Below are positions 25,866 through 33,682 of a stretch of 64,000 nucleotides of DNA, one piece after another; position 1 is the first letter of the stretch; each line of letters begins with the position of its first letter. This stretch comes from Acidobacteriota bacterium (lineage in GTDB: Bacteria > Acidobacteriota > Terriglobia > Acidiferrales > UBA7541): assembly GCA_013289585.1 (NCBI GenBank), contig JABCZR010000017.1:62001-126000 (forward strand), read 5' to 3'. The notes beneath the pieces are model-generated. The model was not told the origin of the DNA, ran no database searches, and saw nothing but the letters and a program-made list of their open reading frames with translations. The position numbers and the translations under genes are program-made.

Positions 25866-26345
25866 CTGCGCATTCTAAAGGACTTTAAGTGCTGTGTTTT
25901 TGGAACTGCGCATTCCAAACGAGTTATGGGCGCGTTTTTCGGATCTGCGCATTGTAAAGGAGTTAGTAGAACATAGGTTGAGATCCTTCGGCTGCGAGCC
26001 AATACCCCGGTATTTTTGCCATACTTACGGGGAGGCCCATATGTGTTGCATTTAAAGGGAGTTATGGGGATAGCGGAAGGGATGTCAGCACGTCGCAAGG
26101 GCTGAACGGCAAAACGTCGGGAAGGGGAGGGACTGGGAGTGGCTGCGCTGGGAGGGGAATTTCGTGTTCGGAGATAGGGAGCGAAGATCACAGGGGATGG
26201 TAGCACGATATATACCCACTGTCAACTGCTAACTACTTAGTGATTCGAATGGGTGTGGGGGTTGGGACACAAGGGGGCTTAAGTTGGGGGATGGAAAGGG
26301 TTTGCGAGAGGGGTGCAATTCGAAGGAGTTGTGGAAAAGTGTTCA
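25866..26345. repeat. degenerate direct-repeat array (CTGCGCATT units)
   Basis: CTGCGCATT followed by C/GTAAAGGAGTTA-like sequence occurs at 25866, 25906 and 25945 (spacing 40 and 39). More diverged units are at about 26044 (TTGCATTTAAAGGGAGTTATGG) and 26315 (TGCAATTCGAAGGAGTTGTGG). The units share a core, TGC-ATT-AAAGGAGTTA. The whole 630-base spacer lacks a credible gene. The open minus-strand frame over it merely reads the repeats. Function unknown. Confidence 0.6.
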
Positions 26346-26496
26346 ATGGCGTTGAAAGAATATCGAGGAAGATTCAAAAACCGCACTCTTAAACCCAAAG
26401 GGATGCGGCACCCAAAACCGCCCTGGTGGAATTAGGGCGTGCCAACCGCCGACACCCCACTCGTCCTAGTGGTCTATGTCTGCCCCACCCGCCAAA

Positions 26497-27582
26497 TTAT
26501 CTTTGCGGGGGATGGAGTTTCTGCAAAGCGTCTCTCGCGGCAGCCCTCACATCGGCGGGTTGATTCGGGTCATTGGCCAGTCGTTGTAGGACGGGTTCGG
26601 CCTGTTGCAGGCCATCCTCAACTTTCATAAGATTTTGTATGGCCGAGTCCTGGAGCGGTGGATCTCGGTAATCCAGGTAAGCGATCTGTGTCTTAATATA
26701 CTCATGGCGTGCTCTCGCTGATGAACGTTCTACAGCTTTTTTAACCGTCTCTTTGAGTGAAGGGTCAGGAATTCGCTCTTGCATCCGTGCCAAGGCCGCA
26801 GTAGCCAACTCCGCGATGTCCCCAAATTTGTTGTCTAGCGCAGACAGCAGCACTTCAACGGCGTCGTCATTGCCAATCCTTTCCAGTCCGGAGATAGCGT
26901 GGTTATAATTTAGTGTGTGGCTTCTGAGTACCTGGGCCAAGGACGGCACCGCGACGGGGTCCTCGACATAGCTCAGCTCCAATGCCGGGAATTCTGCCGC
27001 TTCTACACTCGGTGCCACTTCCACCTGCTTGGCGAGTTCGGCGCAGACTTTTTCAAGACGAGCGGGGTCTCGGTGTGTGATAGAGATTTCGCCTTTGAAT
27101 CCTGGATCTCGCAACTGAAGTGTTCCTGCAACCACAATCGGCGTTGTTAAACGAGCCTCCAACTTATATTTGCCCGGCATATTGAATTTGTCATAGAACT
27201 CGTTTAATAGGAGTCTCAACGCAAAAGTTCCCCCCGGCTGCACAGACACGCTCCCGTATTGCGAGAGTCCCTCATGCCTGAGTTTTGGCAAGTGTAGTAT
27301 GGTGCCATCGGGAGACGTAACTGAGAAAAGAAATTCGCCCTTTCTGTCCTGCCCAAGGTCCAAACTTACAACCTCCGCGGTCTCATTTTTGATTTGGAAA
27401 TTGATGACGATTGGTTCATGCAGGCTTAACTGAGTGGGCGGAAATAAATAGGAAATGGAAACACCCGTCTTTGAAGGAGGACCAGCGTCCTGAACCTGCA
27501 CTTCCCCAGCGCTAGCAGCAAATGAAATCAACGAAAAGGCTAAAGCGAATAGTAGCGTAGGTGATTTGAAAATGTTAGTCAC
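26497..27582 (-). CDS. secreted protein with HEAT-like repeats
   Basis: About 361 residues from a GTG with AGGGGG about 6 nt upstream. The signal peptide is TLLFALAFSLISFAASAGEV. The N-terminal half is beta-rich and resembles an Ig-like domain (LHEPIVINFQIKNETAEVVS). The C-terminal half is helical with HEAT/armadillo-like units (HAISGLERIGNDDAVEVLL, DIAELATAALARMQERI, PADVRAAARDALQKL). It lies immediately downstream of the frameshifted secreted protein gene on the same strand, 11 nt apart, so the two probably form one transcript. Function unknown. Confidence 0.75.
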   Translation of the reverse strand: MTNIFKSPTLLFALAFSLISFAASAGEVQVQDAGPPSKTGVSISYLFPPTQLSLHEPIVINFQIKNETAEVVSLDLGQDRKGEFLFSVTSPDGTILHLPKLRHEGLSQYGSVSVQPGGTFALRLLLNEFYDKFNMPGKYKLEARLTTPIVVAGTLQLRDPGFKGEISITHRDPARLEKVCAELAKQVEVAPSVEAAEFPALELSYVEDPVAVPSLAQVLRSHTLNYNHAISGLERIGNDDAVEVLLSALDNKFGDIAELATAALARMQERIPDPSLKETVKKAVERSSARARHEYIKTQIAYLDYRDPPLQDSAIQNLMKVEDGLQQAEPVLQRLANDPNQPADVRAAARDALQKLHPPQR

Positions 27583-27593
27583 GGTAAGCCCCC

Positions 27594-29547
27594 TTAGGGA
27601 AGAGGATTGATGGTCGCTATTGCACCGGATTTTGTAACAGTAAATTCCCACGTTCCGTTGGGGTACTGGCTGACAGTTCTGACGATGAAATTCGGCCCCA
27701 TCATGGTATGGAAATTACCGGAATCGTAGTATGTACATGCAAATTGATAATTCTGTTTGGCGGTGAATGTTGAATTGGAGTAAGGCTTTATGAAAGTTGT
27801 GAACGGCACCAGTTGGTGATCGTCCCCAGCTTTTCCCAGAGTAGCAAAGACGCCTATGTTTGTGGGATTGGGAAAGGTGTCTGGCGGAAATGGAGGACTC
27901 GGAAGGGGCCAAGGGTTCCGGCCGTCCGGGTATGTTACATACTCCGCAACAACGCAGTATTGAAGGTCCGCGAGATTGCCTGAACTGGAGTCCCATCTGT
28001 AGTCAAAATGCAAGTCTCCATTTCCCGCATCATATGCGTCTACTTGACGGAAGTTGGTGGGAATTGCCCCTCCGGTTGCTGCCACCGTGAGGTTCGTAGA
28101 AGCCAAGACGCCCGACCCATTACTTGCGGCGAGAACTATGTTATTCGGCACACTACTTGCCTGCACGCCCGTGAGGAGTAGGACCGTGGTGCTAGTTATG
28201 TTCATACTTGTTTTTCCATTTGAGAAAACGGCGGAGCCACCGCCACTGGTGGTTGTGAGTGTCAGCGAAATAGTTGAGACGTTGCTGGTCGGAGTAACGG
28301 TTGCTGTTATTGGAGCCGTACCACCGAGAGGCACAACGGGTGTCCCTGAAAAAGTGACGGTGGGGTTAACCTCCGTACCGGCGAAGGGTTCCTCCTGGAT
28401 TAGCGGGCAGTCACCACCGCCACTATCCTCCTTTGGACCCCAGTACATGTTTATGCTTTGGGCGTTATGGTTCGTCGTGCCGGGTGCAACTCCGTTGATC
28501 TGCTTGTTGGAGGCGGTGGCGATAGAAGTGTTGTCCGTCCACCAGGTCGGGAAGTCCACCGTTACGGTGGCGAGTCTTTGGCTGCAGGTATTCATGGCCT
28601 GAACTCCTTGGTTCAGAGACCCATTGACCGTGAGTATCACCGGGTTATAGACCATCCACGGATTATTGGGACCACAACAGATCACGCAGTTGTAGGAGGC
28701 GTGGCCGTAGGTTTTATCTACAATCACCTTGCCCTCATACAAGCTGCCAGTGGGGTTGTCGTTCAGATCGAGAAGGCGATAGGTTCCCCAAGTCAGGTCG
28801 GGCGGAAGAGTGTTGCCATTCTTGTCTGGAACCCGATTGTGAATCAGCTTACCGAAGTCCAGGGCCATCTGCTCATCGGGTGCCAGCGTCCGTTCAATCT
28901 GGTATTGGCCAGTTCCCTGATTATAGAGGATGGTAAGTTGCGCCCGCGCTAGTTGGTTGCTGCCGTTGGAGATCGTGCTCAGGGTGTTGTGCGTGCTGTC
29001 CACTTCCCATGCTCCCGCCTCCCAGTGAGTGGCGAGCTGATCGCTCAAACGGGGTTTGCGTGCCATAGCGTCCCGTTTGGTCATAACTGGCGGCGACTGC
29101 CAGCAACTCCTCGGGCAGAACGGGTGCGCTGAGAATCACCGCGGCCCATTGGGCATTAGCCGGGAGCAGCTTCTGGGCTTGAAGTGAGGCTACATCAACC
29201 ACTTGCGTTTCATTGGGCTTGAAGGTCAAGTCGAGGGGCGTGCTCTTTCCGCTTGTCGTGGCCGAGCGCCAGTTGAAGCGGAGATGTGCGGTGAAGACTT
29301 TGCCGGAGGCGTTGCGGATAAACACTTTGGGTTGCAGCGTGGTTCCAGCGGGGAAAGCGAGAGCAGGGTCAGGGTTGCTCAAAGCCAGCATGGGAGCACG
29401 CGTGGTCCAATCTTGCACGCCGCCAAAAGTTCGCGAGGAAAGTGTGGTGCTCGGGTCATGTCTGAACATCTTCATGATAGCGGAAAACCCGCCGGACTCT
29501 TCGAAGAGCAAGTGTGTGGAATCAAGAAAACGCGCGCCTTTGGCCAT
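27594..29547 (-). pseudogene. frameshifted acidobacterial secreted/adhesion-like protein
   Basis: Two overlapping frames together make one protein of about 650 residues. The upstream frame (from 29547) encodes FLDSTHLLFEESGGFSAI up to SYDQTGRYGTQTPF. The downstream frame continues with LSDQLATHWEAGAWEVDSTH to the stop at 27594. A single extra G around 29045-29050 (CCGTTTGAGCGAT) explains the shift. The middle carries an Ig-like, Thr/Ser-rich region (TVTFSGTPVVPLGGTAPITA). A CC-containing stretch (YNCVICCGPNNPW) is typical of this family. No signal peptide is obvious at the first ATG. Real decay or sequencing error are both possible. Confidence 0.7.
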
Positions 29548-29761
29548 ATCGTTAAATCTAACTTCCTCGAGGGGTTAGGCCAAATGCAAAACGCGGCTGT
29601 GCTCTTTTGGAACGCCTGAGCGCAATTCTGCTTACGGAGGCGGAGGACTACTTTTATTCTAGTTCCTACGTTCGACCAGGCCTGAATCTCGATTTCGATC
29701 CAACCCGCGGTACCTGGATGCGCTGAACGAGAGCGGCTTCGGCTACAGGTTGCAAAACATT

Positions 29762-30913
29762 ATGAAACTCGATGTGAGAAAGTTTGTGGGGTCGCTATGG
29801 TCGCGCCCGGACCCGGTGCTTGCGGGAGCGGGCGTAGCGGGCGAACTATTGGTGGCGAAAATCCGGTTGTTTCTGGCCACGGTTCTGCTGCTGATCCCAG
29901 TGATCAATTCCCTGTTCTTCCCGGTGGACGCGAAAGAGGCCATGGTGGGGATGAGCCTGGCGTCGGGGACATTTTTTCTTTCGGTGCTGGTGTATTACCT
30001 GATTTCGCGGGAATACAACCCGTCGTGGCTGAGCTTTGCGAGCAGCAGTTTTGACGTGACGCTGGTGAGCAGCGCGCTGGTGCTGTTTCTGGTGATGAAC
30101 CTGCCGCACACGGCGGTGAACAGCAAAGTGGTGTTTGAGGGCTACTTTCTGGCGATCGGGAGCACCAGCCTGCGGTACGACAAGCGGGTGTGCATCAGCG
30201 CGGGGCTTCTGGCGTTTGGGGAGTATTTTGCGATTGTGTATTTCGCGGCGACGCATTGGGACCTGAACAACGCCGCTTTCTCGCCGTATCCCTATGGAAT
30301 GTTCGGATGGTCGGCGCAAATTTCGCGATTGATCATGATGCTGACGGCGTCGGCGCTGAGCCTGGCGCTGGTTTCGCGGAGCCAGAAGCTGCTGCAGATG
30401 GCGACGAGCGACCCTCTGACGGGATTGTTCAACCGGGGCTACGTGGATGACCGCTTCGCCATCGAGCTGAGCCGCGCGCGGCGCTATGGCAAGCTGCTGA
30501 CGATCGCGGTGATTGACGCGGACCGCTTCAAGTCGCTGAATGACACGCACGGCCACTCGGCGGGCGATCTGGTATTGCGGAAGCTGGGCACGATGCTGCG
30601 CGATTCGTTCCGACAGAGCGACACGGTGGGACGTTATGGAGGGGAAGAGTTCGTAGTGATCCTGCCGGAGATGGACATCGAAGCGGCGCAGCGAAAGCTG
30701 GAAACCTTGCGGGAGCTGGTGGCACGGACACCCATGGAATTGCCGGCGCGCGGGGAGACGGTTCAGGTGACGATCAGCGCGGGATTGGCGACCTTTCCGC
30801 AGGACGGTGAGGACGCGCTGGATTTGTACGCGTCGGCGGACTTGAGAATGTTCCAGGCGAAAAAAGAGGGACGCAACCGGGTCGTGGCCAGCCCTGAACC
30901 TGTTCTCGCCTAA
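29762..30913 (+). CDS. membrane-bound diguanylate cyclase (GGDEF)
   Basis: 383 residues from ATG (MKLDVRKFVGSLW). Six hydrophobic segments fill about residues 30-205. A GGDEF domain follows at about 215-375 with active-site GGEEF at 293-297. An inhibitory I-site RQSD lies exactly 5 residues before it, so product inhibition is expected. It synthesises c-di-GMP. The ribosome site is weak; a TTG four codons earlier is possible. It is monocistronic. The PilZ protein at 14736 is a possible effector on the same replicon. Confidence 0.93.
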   Translation: MKLDVRKFVGSLWSRPDPVLAGAGVAGELLVAKIRLFLATVLLLIPVINSLFFPVDAKEAMVGMSLASGTFFLSVLVYYLISREYNPSWLSFASSSFDVTLVSSALVLFLVMNLPHTAVNSKVVFEGYFLAIGSTSLRYDKRVCISAGLLAFGEYFAIVYFAATHWDLNNAAFSPYPYGMFGWSAQISRLIMMLTASALSLALVSRSQKLLQMATSDPLTGLFNRGYVDDRFAIELSRARRYGKLLTIAVIDADRFKSLNDTHGHSAGDLVLRKLGTMLRDSFRQSDTVGRYGGEEFVVILPEMDIEAAQRKLETLRELVARTPMELPARGETVQVTISAGLATFPQDGEDALDLYASADLRMFQAKKEGRNRVVASPEPVLA

Positions 30914-30929
30914 AGTTTCCAAAGTTCCA

Positions 30930-31229
30930 CTACGCAGCTTTGACGGTGAGTCTCAGGCCAATTGCTCTGCTGACCGCAAATAATGTGGAGAGGCGAGGAT
31001 TGCCGCGCGCCGACAAAGCCCGGTAGAGACTCTCTCTTTCGATGCGGGCAGCCTTGGCAACCTTAGCGATGCCCTGAGCGAGGGCGAGGTGGCGCAGAGC
31101 GATGAGCAGAACGCGGGGATCGTCATCCTCTTCCAAGGCCGACTTGAGGTATTCGGCGGCAAAGTCCGGGTGCTTTCGGAGGCGCCGGACGATGGCCTCG
31201 TCGTGAGAAATACTCGCTTTGCGTTTCAT
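30930..31229 (-). CDS. antitoxin of a HigBA-like type II module
   Basis: 99 residues from MKRKASISHDEA. An N-terminal region recalls antidote proteins (IVRRLRKHPDFAAEYLKSAL). The HTH follows (GIAKVAKAARIERESLYRAL, then LSTLFAVSRAIGLRLTVKA). This matches the addiction-module antidote family (HigA-like, Xre-type). The ATG overlaps the toxin stop codon (ATGA). A longer frame extends upstream through the toxin gene but is a shadow. Its partner toxin is frameshifted, so this antitoxin may be an orphan. Confidence 0.88.
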   Translation of the reverse strand: MKRKASISHDEAIVRRLRKHPDFAAEYLKSALEEDDDPRVLLIALRHLALAQGIAKVAKAARIERESLYRALSARGNPRLSTLFAVSRAIGLRLTVKAA

Positions 31230-31554
31230 AGGGTTCGAGTCCTTTCGTTGTAGTCCTTCAGATACTCCAGCGCCCGGTCGATATCCGAGGACTGTTTTCG
31301 CTTGTCGCCGCCGCAGAGCAGCAGGACGCAGAGTTTGCCTAGCATTGCGTAGCAGACCCGGTAACCGGGCCCCCAATCGATCCGCAACTCGCAGAGACCC
31401 TGCCGAAGCCGTTTGCAGTCGCCAAAGTTCCCGAGGGCGAGGCGGTTGATGCGGGTGACGACGCGGGCTTGTGCACGCGCATCCGCCAGTTGCGAGAGCC
31501 AATCGTCAAGACATCTCGCCCAGCGCGGCTGAGGTAATGGCGAATCTCCACCAC
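31226..31554 (-). pseudogene. frameshifted RelE/HigB-like toxin
   Basis: Starts MVEIRHYLSRAGRDV, then the frame is lost at GATGTCTTGACG (about 31508-31513). With one base restored it continues DDWLSQLADARAQARVVTRI, NRLALGNFGDCKRLRQGLCE, LRIDWGPGYRVCYAML and LLLCGGDKRKQSSDIDRALE to a TGA overlapping the antitoxin start. That is the complete addiction-module killer protein pattern of about 109 residues. As read, no active toxin would be made. Confidence 0.85.
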
Positions 31555-31662
31555 ATTCTCTATTGTAACCTATAAATTACAGGTGGTGGAAGCAGGAAAT
31601 GTTGGACGGTTCCCTGCCGGCGGGTGGGTGAGATTGAGGCGAAGTTGAGGCGGCGCAAGGGC

Positions 31663-32295
31663 TCAGAGGATATTGACGGCGCGGGCGGCGAGGAGGGCGA
31701 CGATGGTGAGAGAGATGAGGGCCTGGAGCATCATGCCGATTTTTGCCCAGCGAGAGAGGACGGCGGTGTCGGTGGGCGAGAAAGCAGTGCTGGTGTTGAA
31801 GGCGAGGAAAAGATAATCCATAAAATGAGGCGACCAGCGGGGATCGCCGCCTTCCTGGGTCAACATCTGGGGGAAAAGAAATGAACTTTTTATGGCGCCG
31901 GCACTGTGTTCGCGGCCGAGGGGACCGCCGGCGTCGAGCTTCCAGTACCATAGCGCGAAGACCAGAATATTGGTGATCCAGAGGGCGCAGGCGGAGCGCA
32001 GCATGGACGTGGGAGATTCGCGATGCTGGGGGATCCCCTGGATGAGAAAACCCAGCGAAACAATCATGGCGAGTGTGATCAGGCCGTTGGCGGTAAAGGT
32101 GAGGATTCTGGTTATGTCGAAACGGCCGCGGTGGTAGGAGACGACGGTGGGGATCAGCAGCAGGAAGATGACGACTAACAAGAGCCAGCTGGGACCTACG
32201 GAAAGCGGTTCGGGCAAGGCCCAGTAGACGCCGGAGGCGGCCAGCATTGCGACGAATGCGGGCCAGCGGGGCTCACGGATGATGGGTTTGGCCAT
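31663..32295 (-). CDS. DUF1345-like integral membrane protein
   Basis: 210 residues with about five transmembrane helices: PAFVAMLAASGVYWALPEPL, LLLVVIFLLLIPTVV, LITLAMIVSLGFLIQG, ACALWITNILVFALWYW, and the C-terminal ISLTIVALLAARAVNIL. The C-terminal block YLFLAFNTSTAFSPTDTAVLS resembles DUF1345 proteins, which have no known function. It stands alone, 139 nt downstream of the FMN oxidase gene on the same strand. Confidence 0.7.
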   Translation of the reverse strand: MAKPIIREPRWPAFVAMLAASGVYWALPEPLSVGPSWLLLVVIFLLLIPTVVSYHRGRFDITRILTFTANGLITLAMIVSLGFLIQGIPQHRESPTSMLRSACALWITNILVFALWYWKLDAGGPLGREHSAGAIKSSFLFPQMLTQEGGDPRWSPHFMDYLFLAFNTSTAFSPTDTAVLSRWAKIGMMLQALISLTIVALLAARAVNIL

Positions 32296-32433
32296 GTGAA
32301 AGTGGCGGCGTGCGCGAGGGGAGTTTAGTACAGATTTCGCCGCGGCTCAAAAGGATGGATGAACCAGGCAGAACGATAGGAAAGTGCGACGACAAGAGGG
32401 GCGGGCCGCCTCGCAAAGCGGGCCCCACAGAGA

Positions 32434-33612
32434 TCAAGTCCAGATGACGGAGCGGTCGATGCCGGAGATGGTGGTGCGGCCGGTGAGGACCATGGCGATC
32501 TGCAATTCGCGCTGGAGAATGTTGAGGACTTTGGTGACACCGGCCTGGCCAGCGGCACCGAGACCGTAAACATAAGGCCGGCCAATGAGCACGGCGCTGG
32601 CGCCGAATGCCAGGGCCTTGAGCACGTCGGTGCCGCGGCGCACGCCGCCATCCACAAAGACAGGGATGCGCCCGGCAACTTTGTCGGCGACTTGAGGCAG
32701 AGCTTCAATGGTGGCGGGCACGGTGTCCAGATTGCGGCCACCGTGATTGGAAACCATGATGCCGGCGACGCCCGCTTTGACGCCGCGGTCGGCGTCTTCG
32801 GGATTGAGCACGCCCTTGAGAAGCAACGGAGTTTTCGCGAAGGAGAGCAGCCATTCCACGTCTTTCCAGGTCAAGGCGGCATCGAGCACGCCATTGAAAA
32901 TATCAAGTGAGCCGGTACGCATGGGACCTGCCACCTTCAACCCTTTGAGGTTGGGCATGGGCGGCAGCTTGACGTCGGCGCGAGTTTCGCGATTCCGCGC
33001 GCCGGTCACGGGAGTATCGACCGTGAGGCAAAGCGCGCGGCAGCCGGCAGCTTCGGCACGCTGGACGAGGTCGCGCGTGAAGCCGTGGTCGGTTTGCGCG
33101 TAGAGCTGAAACCAGAGCGGAGTTTTGGCCACGGTGGCGACATCTTCGACGCTGGTGCTGGAGAAAGAACTGAGCACCATGGCCGCCCCAGCTGCGCTTG
33201 CGCCGCGCGCGGTGGCGATTTCACCTTCCGGATAGGTCAAAGTCTGCGCGGAGGTGGGCGCGAGAAGAATCGGGAAGGGATGCTCCTGGCCAAAGAGAGT
33301 GACGCGCGTATCGAGTTTGGAGACATCGACAAGGACGCGGGGTTTCAGGCGAATGCGCTGGTAGGCTTCCTTGTTCCAGCGGACGGTAAGCTCGTCGCCG
33401 GCACCGGCAGTGACGTATTCCCACGCCGTGGTGGACATTTTGGCTTTGGCGAGCGGCTCGAAATCCGCGAGGCAGATGGGTTCCGCGTTGGCGACGGAAT
33501 CCGGCTGCACAGTCGCGTGCGAATCTTGCGCGACTACCTTTGCGGCGGGAAAGATGCCGGCAGCGGCCAGCGCGCCCGCAGAAGCGAGGGCCTCTCTTCG
33601 GGTGAAGCGCAA
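32434..33612 (-). CDS. FMN-dependent alpha-hydroxy-acid oxidase/dehydrogenase, Tat-type signal
   Basis: 392 residues from a TTG with AGGAGG placed 6 nt upstream; the longer frame starts inside the preceding receptor gene. The N-terminus RFTRREALASAGALAAAG has a twin-arginine signal and cleavage near VVAQ. The FMN_dh domain is complete, with FPILLAPTSAQTL, LYAQTD, LTVDTPVTGARNRE, LLLKGVLNPEDA, active-site His290 in SNHGGRNLDT, and VDGGVRRGTDVLKALAFGA. It oxidises lactate, glycolate or a related 2-hydroxy acid. The substrate is not determined. Confidence 0.9.
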   Translation of the reverse strand: MRFTRREALASAGALAAAGIFPAAKVVAQDSHATVQPDSVANAEPICLADFEPLAKAKMSTTAWEYVTAGAGDELTVRWNKEAYQRIRLKPRVLVDVSKLDTRVTLFGQEHPFPILLAPTSAQTLTYPEGEIATARGASAAGAAMVLSSFSSTSVEDVATVAKTPLWFQLYAQTDHGFTRDLVQRAEAAGCRALCLTVDTPVTGARNRETRADVKLPPMPNLKGLKVAGPMRTGSLDIFNGVLDAALTWKDVEWLLSFAKTPLLLKGVLNPEDADRGVKAGVAGIMVSNHGGRNLDTVPATIEALPQVADKVAGRIPVFVDGGVRRGTDVLKALAFGASAVLIGRPYVYGLGAAGQAGVTKVLNILQRELQIAMVLTGRTTISGIDRSVIWT

Positions 33613-33642
33613 GAAAGCCTCCTGGAAGCGCGTCGAAAGATT

Positions 33643-33672
33643 TCGCAGAGAGTGATGGGTCACTCTCTGCGA
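33643..33672. terminator. perfect hairpin between receptor and oxidase genes
   Basis: The stem TCGCAGAGAGTGA/TCACTCTCTGCGA is a perfect 13 bp with loop TGGG, 11 nt after the receptor stop and 30 nt before the oxidase start. No T-tract follows, so it may attenuate or protect mRNA rather than terminate fully. Confidence 0.5.
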
Positions 33673-33682
33673 TGAGTGTTCG

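Noticed and set aside
25866-26345. Possible CRISPR array
   Set aside because: Repeat units are degenerate, only three are regularly spaced, and there is no unique spacer set or cas gene nearby.
29846-30922. 358-codon minus-strand reading frame
   Set aside because: Antisense to the diguanylate cyclase, with the Arg/His/Gln-rich composition of a shadow.
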